64,000 bases of DNA from positions 75,001-139,000 of the forward strand of contig CAXIWQ010000174.1 of the NCBI GenBank assembly GCA_964036275.1. Direction: 5' to 3'. A program made the translations under genes and the position numbers. Below are positions 40,833-54,600 of this stretch, in pieces. The stretch is from Litoditis marina (taxonomy: Eukaryota > Nematoda > Chromadorea > Rhabditida > Rhabditidae). Positions within the stretch are counted from its first letter, which is position 1; each line of letters starts with the position of its first letter. The notes beneath the pieces were generated by a model. That model did no database searches. It was not told where the DNA came from and worked only from the letters and a program-made list of their open reading frames with translations.

Positions 40833-42609
40833 AAACTGGACAATCTGTCCACTTTTTGTCCTCAAGGATATTGAAATACTTTCCTCGGGACAAAAATTGG
40901 ACAACCTGTTTACTTTTTGTCTTCAGGAAACCAACTGGACAATCTGTCCACCTTTTGTCCTCAAGGATGTTGAAAACATTACCTTGGGACAAAAATTGGA
41001 CAATCTGTTCACTTTTTGTCCTCAAGGATGTTGAAAACATTTCTTCGGGACAAAAATTGGACGACCTGTTCACTTTTTGTCTTCAGGAAACCAACTGGAC
41101 AATCTGTCCACCTTTTGTCCTCAAGGATGTTGAAAACATTACCTCGGGACAAAAATTGGACAATCTGTCCACATTTTGTCCTCAAGGATATTGAAAAACT
41201 TTCCTCGGGACAAAAATTGGACAACCTGTTTACTTTTTGTCTTCAGGAAACCAACTGGACAATCTGTCCACCTTTTGTCCTCAAGGATGTTGAAAACATT
41301 ACCTTGGGACAAAAATTGGACAATCTGTTCACTTTTTGTCCTCAAGGATGTTGAAAACATTTCTTCGGGACAAAAATTGGACGACCTGTTCACTTTTTGT
41401 CTTCAGGAAACCAACTGGACAATCTGTCCACCTTTTGTCCTCAAGGATGTTGAAAACATTACCTCGGGACAAAAATTGGACAATCTGTCCACATTTTGTC
41501 CTCAAGGATATTGAAAAACTTTCCTCGGGACAAAAATTGGACAACCTGTTTACTTTTTGTCTTCAGGAAACCAACTGGACAATCTGTCCACCTTTTGTCC
41601 TCAAGGATGTTGAAAACATTACCTTGGGACAAAAATCGGACAATCTGTCCACTTTCTGTCCCCAAGGATGTTGAAAACATTTCTTCGGGACAAAAATTGG
41701 ACAACCTGTTTACTTTTTGTCTTCAGGAAACCAACTGGACAATCTGTCCATCTTTTGTCCTCAAGGATGTTGAAAACATTTCTTCGGGACAAAAATTGGA
41801 CGACCTGTTCACTTTTTGTCTTCAGGAAACCAACTGGACAATCTGTCCACCTTTTGTCCTCAAGGATGTTGAAAACATTACCTCGGGACAAAAATTGGAC
41901 AATCTGTCCACATTTTGTCCTCAAGGATATTGAAAAACTTTCCTCGGGACAAAAATTGGACAACCTGTTTACTTTTTGTCTTCAGGAAACCAACTGGACA
42001 ATCTGTCCACCTTTTGTCCTCAAGGATGTTGAAAACATTACCTTGGGACAAAAATCGGACAATCTGTCCACTTTCTGTCCCCAAGGATGTTGAAAACATT
42101 TCTTCGGGACAAAAATTGGACAACCTGTTTACTTTTTGTCTTCAGGAAACCAACTGGACAATCTGTCCATCTTTTGTCCTCAAGGATGTTGAAAACATTA
42201 CCTCGGGACAAAAATTGGACAATCTGTCCACTTTTTGTCCTCAAGGATGTTGAAAACATTTCCTCGGGACAAAAATTGAACAACCTGTTTACTTTTTGTC
42301 TTCAGGAAACCAACTGGACAATCTGTCCACCTTTTGTCCTCAAGGATGTTGAAAACATTACCTCGGGACAAAAAGTGGACAACCTGTTTACTTTTTGTCT
42401 TCAAGAAACAAACTGGACAATCTGTCCACTTTTTGTCCTCAAGGATGTTGAAAACATTTCCTCGGGACAAAAATTGGACAACTTGTTTAATTTTTGTCTT
42501 CAGGAAACCAACTGGACAATCTGTCCACCTTTTGTCCTCAAGGATGTTGAAAACATTTCCTCGGGACAAAAATTGGACAACCTGTTTACTTTTTGTCTTC
42601 AGGAAACAA

Positions 42610-42638
42610 TATAATAATAATCTTTTACGGCAACTATT
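42610..42638 (-). mobile_element. SINE tail remnant at the boundary of the two satellites
   Basis: After AGGAAACAA, the TATAATAATAATCTTTTACG start of the SINE copies is present up to CAACTATT. Instead of TCAGCCG, the 30-bp satellite (GCGAATACG) follows. About 3 bases (ATT) are compatible with both sides. Confidence 0.9.
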
Positions 42639-45600
42639 GCGAATACGAAGTTCCATTTGCGAGTAATTGCGAATACGAAGTTTCATTTGCGAGTAATTGC
42701 GAATACGAAGTTTCATTTGCGAGAAATTGCGAATACGAGGTTTTATTTGCGAATAATTGCGAATACGATGTTTCATTTGCGAGTAATTGCGAATACGAAG
42801 TTTCATTTGCGAGTAATTGCGAATACCAAGTTTCATTTGCGAATACGATGTTTCATTTGCGAATAATTGCGAATACGAAGTTTCATTTGCGAATACGATG
42901 TTTCAATTGCGAGTAATTGCGAATACGAAGTTTCATTTGCGAGTAATTGCGAATACGAAGTTTCATTTGCGAGTAATTGCGAATACGATGTTTCATTTGC
43001 GAATAATTGCGAATACGATGTTTCATTTACGAGTAATTGCGAATACGAAGTTTCATTTGCGAGTAATTGCGAATACGAAGTTTCATTTGCGAATACTATG
43101 TTTCATTTGCGAATAATTGCGAATACGAAGTTTCATTTGCGAATACGAAGTTTCATTTGCGAATACGAAGTTTCATTTGCGAGTAATTGCGAATACGAAA
43201 TTTCATTTGCGAGTAATTGTGAATACGAAGTTTCATTTGCGAGTAATTGCGAATACGAAGTTTCATTTGCGAGTAATTGTGAATACGAAGTTTCATTTGC
43301 GAGTAATTGCGAATACGAAGTTTCATTTGCGAGTAATTGCGAATACGAAGTTTCATTTGCGAGAAATTGCGAATACGAGGTTTTATTTGCGAATAATTGC
43401 GAATACGATGTTTCATTTGCGAGTAATTGCGAATACGAAGTTTCATTTGCGAGTATTTGCGAATACGAAGTTTCATTTGCGAATACGATGTTTCATTTGC
43501 GAATAATTGCGAATACGAAGTTTCATTTGCGAATACCATGTTTCAATTGCGAGTAATTGCGAATACGAAGTTTCATTTGCGAGTAATTGCGAATACGAGG
43601 TTTCATTTGCGAATAATTGCGAATACGATGTTTCATTTACTAGTAATTGCGAATAAGAAGTTTCATTTGCGAGTAATTGCGAATACGAAGTTTCATGTGC
43701 GAGTAATTGCGAATACGAAGTTTCATTTGCGAATACGATGTTTCATTTGCGAATAATTGCGAATACGAAGTTTCATTTGCGAATACGATGTTTCAATTGC
43801 GAGTAATTGCGAATACGAAGTTTCATTTGCGAGTAATTGCGAATACGAAGTTTCATTTGCGAATAATTGCGAATACGAAGTTACATTTGCGAGTAATTGC
43901 GATTACGAAGTTTCATTTGCGAGTAATTGCGAATACGAAGTTTCATTTGCGAGTAATTGCGAATACGAGGTTTCATTTGCGAATAATTGCGAATACGATG
44001 TTTCATTTACGAGTAATTGCGAATACGAAGTTTCATTTGCGAGTAATTGCGAATACGAAGTTTCATTTGCGAGTAATTGCGAATACGAAGTTTCATTTGC
44101 GAATAACTGCGAATACGAAATTTCATTTGCGAGTAATTGCGAATACGAAGTTTCATTTGCGAGTAATTGCAAATACGATGTTTCATTACGAGTATTGCGA
44201 ATACGAAGTTTCATTTGCGAGTAATTGCGAATACGAAGTTTCATTTGCGAATAATTGCGAATACGAAGTTTCATTTGCGAATACGATGTTTCAATTGCGA
44301 ATAATTGCGAATACGAAGTTTCATTTGCGAGTAATTGCGAATACGAAGTTTCATTTGCGAGTAATTGCGAATACGAAGTTTCATTTGCGAATAACTGCGA
44401 ATACGAAGTTTCATTTGCGAGTAATTGCGAATACGAAGTTTCATTTGCGAGTAATGCGAATACGAGGTTTCATTTGCGAATAATTGCGAATACGATGTTT
44501 CCATTACGAGTAATTGCGAATACGAAGTTTCATTTGCGAGTAATTGCGAATACGAAGTTTCATTTGCGAATACGATGTTTCATTTGCGAATAATTGCGAA
44601 TACGAAGTTTCATTTGCGAATACGATGTTTCAATTGCGAGTAATGCGAATACGAGTTTCATTTGCGAGTAATTGCGAATACGAGGTTTCATTTGCGAATA
44701 ATTGCGAATACGATGTTTCATTTACGAGTAATTGCGAATACGAAGTTTCATTTGCGAGTAATGCGAATACGAAGTTTCATTTGCGAATAACTGCGAATAC
44801 GAAGTTTCATTTGCGAGTAATTGCGAATACGAAGTTTTCATTTGCGAGTAATTGCGAATACGAGGTTTCATTTGCGAATAATTGCGAATACGATGTTACA
44901 TTTGCGAGTAATTGCGATTACGAAGTTTCATTTGCGAGTAATTGCGAATACGAAGTTTCATTTGCGAGTAATTGCGAATACGAGGTTTCATTTGCGAATA
45001 ATTGCGAATACGATGTTTCATTTACGAGTAATTGCGAATACGAAGTTTCATTTGCGAGTAATGCGAATACGAAGTTTCATTTGCGAGTAATTGCGAATAC
45101 GAAGTTTCATTTGCGAATAACTGCGAATACGAAGTTTCATTGCGAGTAATTGCGAATACGAAGTTTCATTTGCGAGTAATTGCGAATACGAAGTTTCATT
45201 TGCGAATACTATGTTTCATTTGCGAATAATTGCGAATACGAAGTTTCATTTGCGAATACGAAGTTTCATTTGCGAGTAATTGCGAATACGAAGTTTCATT
45301 TGCGAGTAATTGCGAATACGAAGTTCCATTTGCGAGTAATTGCGAATACGAAGTTTCATTTGCGAGTAATTGCGAATACGAAGTTTCATTTGCGAGAAAT
45401 TGCGAATACGAGGTTTTGATTTGCGAATAATTGCGAATACGATGTTTCATTTGCGAGTAATTGCGAATACGAAGTTTCATTTGCGAGTAATTGCGAATAC
45501 CAAGTTTCATTTGCGAATACGATGTTTCATTTGCGAATAATTGCGAATACGAAGTTTCATTTGCGAATACGATGTTTCAATTGCGAGTAATTGCGAATAC

Positions 45601-48600
45601 GAAGTTTCATTTGCGAGTAATTGCGAATACGAAGTTTCATTTGCGAGTAATTGCGAATACGAGGTTTCATTTGCGAATAATTGCGAATACGATGTTTCAT
45701 TTACGAGTAATTGCGAATACGAAGTTTCATTTGCGAGTAATTGCGAATACGAAGTTTTCATTTGCGAATACTATGTTTCATTTGCGAATAATGCGAATAC
45801 GAAGTTTCATTTGCGAATACGAAGTTTCATTTGCGAATACGAAGTTTCATTTGCGAGTAATTGCGAATACGAAATTTCATTTGCGAGTAATGTGAATACG
45901 AAGTTTCATTTGCGAGTAATTTGCGAATACGAAGTTTCATTTGCGAGTAATTGTGAATACGAAGTTTCATTTGCGAGTAATTGCGAATACGAAGTTTCAT
46001 TTGCGAGAATTGCGAATACGAGGTTTTATTTGCGAATAATGGCGAATACGATGTTTCATTTGCGAGTAATTGCGAATACGAAGTTTCATTTGCGAGTATT
46101 TGCGAATACGAAGTTTCATTTGCGATACGATGTTTCATTTGCGAATAATTGCGAATACGAAGTTTCATTTGCGAATACATGTTTCAATTGCGAGTAATTG
46201 CGAATACGAAGTTTCATTTGCGAGTAATTGCGAATACGAAGTTTCATTTGCGAATACTATGTTTCATTTGCGAATAATTGCGAATACGAAGTTTCATTTG
46301 CGAATACGAAGTTTCATTTGCGAATACGAAGTTTCATTTGCGAGTAATTGCGAATACGAAATTTAATTGCGAGTAATTGTGAATACGAAGTTTCATTTGC
46401 GAGTAATTGCGAATACGAAGTTTCATTTGCGAGTAATTGTGAATACGAAGTTTCATTGCGAGTAATTGCGAATACGAAGTTTCATTTGCGAGTAATTGCG
46501 AATGCGAGGTTTTATTTGCGAATAATTGCGAATACGATGTTTCATTTGCGAGTAATTGCGAATACGAAGTTTCATTTGCGAGTATTTGCGAATACGAAGT
46601 TTCATTTGCGAATACGATGTTTCATTTGCGAATAATTGCGAATACGAAGTTTCATTTGCGAATACCATGTTTCATTGCGAGTAATTGCGAATACGAAGTT
46701 TCATTTGCGAGTAATTGCGAATACGAGGTTTCATTGCGAATAATTGCGAATACGATGTTTCATTTGCGAGTAATTGCGAATACGAAGTTTCATTTGCGAG
46801 TAATTGCGAATACGAGGTTTCATTTGCGAATAATTGCGAATACGATGTTTCCATTACGAGTAATTGCGAATACGAAAGTTTCATTTGCGAGTAATTGCGA
46901 ATACGAAGTTTCATTTGCGAATAACTGCGAATACGAAGTTTCATTTGCGAGTAATTGCGAATACGAAGTTTCATTTGCGAGTATTGCGAATACGAGGTTT
47001 CATTTGCGAATAATTGCGAATACGATGTTACATTGCGAGTAATTGCGATTACGAAGTTTCATTTGCGAGTAATGCGAATACGAAGTTCATTTGCGAGTAA
47101 TTGCGAATACGAGGTTTCATTTGCGAATAATGCGAATACGATGTTTCATTTACGAGTAATTGCGAATACGAAGTTTCATTTGCGAGTAATTGCGAATACG
47201 AAGTTTCATTTGCGAGTAATTGCGAATACGAAGTTTCATTTGCGAATAACTGCGAATACGAAGTTTCATTTGCGAGTAATTGCGATACGAAGTTTCATTT
47301 GCGAGTAATTGCGAATACGAGGTTTCATTTGCGAATAATTGCGAATACGATGTTTCCATTACGAGTAATTGCGAATACGAAGTTTCATTTGCGAGTAATT
47401 GCGAATACGAAGTTTCATTTGCGAATACGATGTTTCATTTGCGAATATTGCGAATACGAAGTTTCATTTGCGAATACGATGTTTCAATTGCGAGTAATTG
47501 CGAATACGAAGTTTCATTTGCGAGTAATTGCGAATACGAGGTTTCATTTGCGAATAATTGCGAATACGATGTTTCATTTACGAGTAATTGCGAATACGAA
47601 GTTTCATTTGCGAGTAATTGCGAATACGAAGTTTCATTTGCGAATACTATGTTTCATTTGCGAATAATTGCGAATACGAAGTTTCATTTGCGAATACGAA
47701 GTTTCATTTGCGAGTAATTTGCGAATACGAAGTTTCATTTGCGAGTAATTGCGAATACGAAGTTCCATTTGCGAGTAATTGCGAATACGAAGTTTCATTT
47801 GCGAGTAATTGCGAATACGAAGTTTCATTTGCGAGAAAATTGCGAATACGAGGTTTTATTTGCGAATAATTGCGAATTACGATGTTTCATTTGCGAGTAA
47901 TTGCGAATACGAAGTTTCATTTGCGAGTAATTGCGAATACCAAGTTTCATTTGCGAATACGATGTTTCATTTGCGAATAATTGCGAATACGAAGTTTCAT
48001 TTGCGAATACGATGTTTCAATTGCGAGTAATTGCGAATACGAAGTTCATTTGCGAGTAATTGCGGAATACGAAGTTTCATTTGCGAGTAATTGCGAATAC
48101 GAGGTTTCATTTGCGAATAATTGCGAATACGATGTTTCATTACGAGTAATTGCGAATACGAAGTTTCATTTGCGAGTAATTGCGAATACGAAGTTTCATT
48201 TGCGAATACTATGTTTCATTTGCGAATAATTGCGAATACGAAGTTTCATTTGCGAATACGAAGTTTCATTTGCGAATACGAAGTTTCATTTGCGAGTAAT
48301 TGCGAATACGAAATTTCATTTGCGAGTAATTGTGAATACGAAGTTTCATTTGCGAGTAATTGCGAATACGAAGTTTCATTTGCGAGTAATTGTGAATACG
48401 AAGTTTCATTTGCGAGTAATTGCGAATACGAAGTTCATTTGCGAGTAATTGCGAATACGAGGTTTTATTTGCGAATAATGCGAATACGATGTTTCATTTG
48501 CGAGTAATTGCGAATACGAAGTTTCATTTGCGAGTAGTTGCGAATACGAAGTTTCATTGCGAATACGAAGTTTCATTTGCGATAATTGGCGAATACGAGT

Positions 48601-51600
48601 TTCATTTGCGAATACATGTTTCAATTGCGAGTAATTGCGAATACGAAGTTTCATTTGCGAGTAATTGCGAATACGAGGTTTCATTTGCGAATAATTGCGA
48701 ATACGATGTTTCATTTACTAGTAATTGCGAATAAGAAGTTTCATTTGCGAGTAATTGCGAATACGAAGTTTCATGTGCGAGTAATTGCGAATACGAAGTT
48801 TCATTTGCGAATACGATGTTTCATTTGCGAATAATTGCGAATACGAAGTTTCATTTGCGAATACGATGTTTCAATTGCGAGTAATTGCGAATACGAAGTT
48901 TCATTTACGAGTAATTGCGAATACGAAGTTTCATTTGCGAATAATTGCGAATACGAAGTTACATTTGCGAGTAATTGCGATTACGAAGTTTCATTTGCGA
49001 GTAATTGCGAATACGAAGTTTCATTTGCGAGTAATTGCGAATACGAGGTTTCATTTGCGAATAATTGCGAATACGATGTTTCATTTACGAGTAATTGCGA
49101 ATACGAAGTTTCATTTGCGAGTAATTGCGAATACGAAGTTTCATTTGCGAGTAATTGCGAATACGAAGTTTCATTTGCGAATAACTGCGATACGAAGTTT
49201 CATTTGCGAGTATTGCGAATACGAAGTTTCATTTGCGAGTAATTGCGAATACGATGTTTCCATTACGAGTAATTGCGAATACGAAGTTTCATTTGCGAGT
49301 AATTGCGAATACGAAGTTTCATTTGCGAGTAATTGCGAATACGAAGATTCATTTGCGATACGATGTTTCATTTGCGAATAATTGCGAATACGAAGTTTCA
49401 TTTGCGAATACGATGTTTCAATTGCGAGTAATTGCGAATACGAAGTTTCATTTGCGAGTAATTGCGAATACGAGGTTTCATTGCGAATAATTGCGAATAC
49501 GATGTTTCATTTACGAGTAATTGCGAATACGAAGTTTCATTTGCGAGTAATTGCGAATACGAAGTTTCATTTGCGAATACTATGTTTCATTTGCGATAAT
49601 TGCGAATACGAAGTTTCATTTGCGAATACGAAGTTTCATTTGCGAGTAATTGCGAATACGAAGTTTCATTTGCGAGTAATTGCGATTACGAAGTTCCATT
49701 TGCGAGTAATTGGCGAATACAAGTTTCATTTGCGAGTAATTGTGAATACGAAGTTTCATTGCGAGTAATTGCGAATACGAAGTTTCATTTGCGAGTAATT
49801 GTGAATACGAAGTTTCATTTGCGAGTAATTGCGAATACGAAGTTTCATTTGCGAGTAATTGCGAATACGAGGTTTTATTTGCGAATAATTGCGAATACGA
49901 ATGTTTCATTTGCGAGTAATTGCGAATACGAAGTTTCATTTGCGAGTATTTGCGAATACGAAGTTTCATTTGCGAATACGATGTTTTCATTTGCGAATAA
50001 TTGCGAATACGAAGTTTCATTTGCGAATACCATGTTTCAATTGCGAGTAATTGCGAATACGAAGTTTCATTTGCGAGTAATTGCGAATACGAGGTTTCAT
50101 TTGCGAATAATTTGCGAATACGATGTTTCATTTACTAGTAATTGCGAATAAGAAGTTTCATTTGCGAGTAATTGCGAATACGAAGTTTCATGTGCGAGTA
50201 ATTGCGAATACGAAGTTTCATTTGCGAATACGATGTTTCATTTGCGAATAATTGCGAATACGAAGTTTCATTTGCGAATACGATGTTTTCAATGCGAGTA
50301 ATTGCGAATACGAAGTTCATTTGCGAGTAATTGCGAATACGAATTTTCATTTGCGAATAATTGCGAATACGAAGTTACATTTGCGAGTAATTGCGATTAC
50401 GAAGTTTCATTTGCGAGTAATTGCGAATACGAAGTTTCATTTGCGAGTAATTGCGAATACGAGGTTTCATGTGGCGAATAATTGCGAATACGATGTTTCA
50501 TTTACGAGTAATTGCGAATACGAAGTTTCATTTGCGAGTAATTGCGAATACGAAGTTTCATTTGCGAGTAATTGCGAATACGAAGTTTCATTTGCGAATA
50601 ACTGCGAATACGAAGTTCATTTGCGAGTAATTGCGAATACGAAGTTCATTTGCGAGTAATTGCGAATACGATGTTTCCATTACGAGTAATTGCGAATACG
50701 AAGTTTCATTTGCGAGTAATTGCGAATACGAAGTTTCATTTGCGAGTAATTGCGAATACGAAGTTTCATTTGCGAATACGATGTTTCATTTGCGAATAAT
50801 TGCGAATACGAAGTTTCATTTGCGAATACGATGTTTCAATTGCGAGTAATTGCGAATACGAAGTTTCATTTGCGAGTAATTGCGAATACGAGGTTTCATT
50901 TGCGAATAATTGCGAATACGATGTTTCATTTACGAGTAATTGCGAATACGAAGTTTCATTTGCGAGTAATTGCGAATACGAAGTTTCATTTGCGAATACT
51001 ATGTTTCATTTGCGAATAATTGCGAATACGAAGTTTCATTTGCGAATACGAAGTTCCATTTGCGAGTAATTGCGAATACGAAGTTTCATTTGCGAGTAAT
51101 TGCGAATACGAAGTTTCATTTGCGAGTAATTGCGAATACGAAGTTTCATTTGCGAGTAATTGCGAATACGAAGTTTCATTTGCGAGTAATTGCGAATACG
51201 AGGTTTCATTTGCGAATAATTGCGAATACGATGTTTCATTTACGAGTAATTGCGAATACGAAGTTTCATTTGCGAGTAATTGCGAATACGAAGTTGCATT
51301 TGCGAGTAATTGCGAATACGAAGTTTCATTTGCGAATACGATGTTTCATTTGCGAATAATTGCGAATACGAAGTTCCATTTGCGAATACGATGTTTCAAT
51401 TGCGAGTAATTGCGAATACGAAGTTTCATTTGCGAGTAATTGCGAATACGAGGTTTCATTTGCGAATAATTGCGAATACGATGTTTCATTTACGAGTAAT
51501 TGCGAATACGAAGTTTCATTTGCGAGTAATTGCGAATACGAAGTTTCATTTGCGAATAATTGCGAATACGATGTTTCATTTGCGAGTAATTGCGAATACG

Positions 51601-54600
51601 AAGTTTTATTCGCGAGTAATTGCGAATACGAAGTTTCATTTGCGAGTGATTGCGAATACGAGGTTTCATTTGCAAATAATTGCGCATACGATGTTTCATT
51701 TACGAGTAATTGCGAATACGAAGTTTCATTTGCGAGTAATTGCGAATACGAAGTTTCATTTGCGAGTAATTGCGAATACGAAGTTTCATTTGCGAATACG
51801 ATGTTTCATTTGCGAATAATTGCGAATACGAAGTTTCATTTGCGAATACGATGTTTCAATTGCGAGTAATTGCGAATACGAAGTTTCATTTGCGAGTAAT
51901 TGCGAATACGAAGTTTCATTTGCGAGTAATTGCGAATACGAAGTTTCATTTGCGAGTAATTGCGAATACGAAGTTTCATTTGCGAGTAATTGCGAATACG
52001 AGGTTTCATTTGCGAATAATTGCGAATACGATGTTTCATTTACTAGTAATTGTGAATACAAAGTTTCATTTGCGAGTAATTGCGAATACGAAGTTTCATT
52101 TGCGAGTAATTGCGAATACGAAGTTTCATTTGCGAATATGCGAATAATTGCGAATACGAAGTTTCATTTGCGAATACGATGTTTCAATTGCGAGTAATTG
52201 TGAATACGAAGTTTCATTTGCAGTAATTGCGAATACGAAGTTTCATTTGCGAATAATTGCGAATACGAAGTTTCATTTGCGAGTAATTGCGAATACGAAG
52301 TTTCATTTGCGAATAATTGCGAATACGAAGTTTCATTTGCGAGTAATTGCGAATACGAAGTTTCATTTGCGAGTAATTGCGAATGCGAGGTTTCATTTGC
52401 GAATAATTGCGAATACGATGTTTCATTTACGAGTAATTGCGAATACGAAGTTTCATTTGCGAGTAATTGCGAATACGAAGTTGCATTTGCGAGTAATTGC
52501 GAATACGAAGTTTCATTTGCGAATAATTGCGAATACGAAGTTCCATTTGCGAGTAATTGCGAATACGAAGTTTCATTTGCGAGTAATTGCGAATACGAAG
52601 TTTCATTTGCGAGTAATTGCGAATACGAAGTTTCATTTGCGAGTAATTGCGAATACGAAGTTTCATTTGCGAGTAATTGCGAATACGAGGTTTCATTTGC
52701 GAATAATTGCGAATACGTTGTTTCATTTACGAGTAATTGCGAATACGAAGTTTCATTTGCGAGTAATTGCGAATACGAAGTTGCATTTGCGAGTAATTGC
52801 GAATACGAAGTTTCATTTGCGAATAATTGCGAATACGAAGTTCCATTTGCGAATACGATGTTTCAATTGCGAGTAATTGCGAATACGAAGTTTCATTTGC
52901 GAGTAATTGCGAATACGAGGTTTCATTTGCGAACAATTGCGAATACGATGTTTCATTTACGAGTAATTGCGAATACGAAGTTTCATTTGCGAGTAATTGC
53001 GAATACGAAGTTTCATTTGCGAATAATTGCGAATACGAAGTTTCATTTGCGAGTAATTGCAAATACGAAGTTTCATTTGCGAGTAATTGCGAATACGAGG
53101 TTTCATTTGCGAATAATTGCGAATACGATGTTTCATTTACGAGTAATTGCGAATACGAAGTTTCATTTGCGAGTAATTGCGAATACGAAGTTGCATTTGC
53201 GAGTAATTGCGAATACGAAGTTTCATTTGCGAATACGATGTTTCATTTGCGAATAATTGCGAATACGAAGTTTCATTTGCGAATACGATGTTTCAATTGC
53301 GAGTAATTGCGAATACGAAGTTTCATTTGCGAGTAATTGCGAATACGAGGTTTCATTTGCGAATAATTGCGAATACGATGTTTCATTTACGAGTAATTGC
53401 GAATACGAATTTTTATTTGCGAGTAATTGCGAATACGAAGTTTCATTTACGAGTAATTGCGAATACGAAGTTTCATTTGCGAGTAATTGCGAATACGAAG
53501 TTGCATTTGCGAGTAATTGCGAATACGAAGTTGCATTTGCGAGTAATTGCGAATACGAAGTTTCATTTGCGAATACGATGTTTCATTTGCGAATAATTGC
53601 GAATACGAAGTTTCATTTGCGAATACGATGTTTCAATTGCGAGTAATTGCGAATACGAAGTTTCATTTGCGAGTAATTGCGAATACGAGGTTTCATTTGC
53701 GAATAATTGCGAATACGATGTTTCATTTACGAGTAATTGCGAATACGAATTTTTATTTGCGAGTAATTGCGAATACGAAGTTTCATTTACGAGTAATTGC
53801 GAATACGAAGTTTCATTTGCGAGTAATTGCGAATACGAAGTTGCATTTGCGAGTAATTGCGAATACGAAGTTTCATTTGCGAATACGATGTTTCATTTGC
53901 GAATAATTGCGAATACGAAGTTTCATTTGCGAATACGATGTTTCATTTACGAGTAATTGCGAATACGAAGTTTCATTTGCGAGTAATTGCGAATACGAAG
54001 TTGCATTTGCGAGTAATTGCGAATACGAAGTTTCATTTGCGAATAATTGCGAATACGAAGTTTCATTTGCGAGTAATTGCGAATACGAAGTTTCATTTGC
54101 GAGTAATTGCGAATACGAGGTTTCATTTGCGAATAATTGCGAATACGATGTTTCATTTACGAGTAATTGCGAATACGAAGTTTCATTTGCGAGTAATTGC
54201 GAATACGAAGTTGCATTTGCGAGTTATTGCGAATACGAAGTTTCATTTGCGAATACGATGTTTCATTTGCGAATAATTGCGAGTACGAAGTTTCATTTGC
54301 GAATACGATGTTTCAATTGCGAGTAATTGCGAATACGAAGTTTCATTTGCGAGTAATTGCGAATACGAGGTTTCATTTGCGAATAATTGCGAATACGATG
54401 TTTCATTTACGAGTAATTGCGAATACGAAGTTTCATTTGCGAGTAATTGCGAATACGAAGTTTCATTTGCGAATAAGTGCGAATACGAAGTTTCATTTGC
54501 GAGTAATTGCGAATACGAAGTTTCATTTGCGAGTAATTGCGAATACGAGGTTTCATTTGCGAATAATTGCGAATACGATGTTTCCATTACGAGTAATTGC

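Larger units (their letters stand above)
37471..42609. repeat. Hairpin minisatellite, second part, with 160-bp and 1,755-bp higher-order periods
   Basis: The same 61-bp and 99-bp units as at 31133-35168 alternate here as a regular 160-bp unit (for example repeats beginning 37506, 37666, 37826, 37986). A larger segment including one SINE is duplicated: the SINEs start at 38841 and 40596, 1,755 bp apart, with nearly identical flanks (one difference seen is GAAAAACTTTCC versus GAAATACTTTCC after the SINE). Confidence 0.95.
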
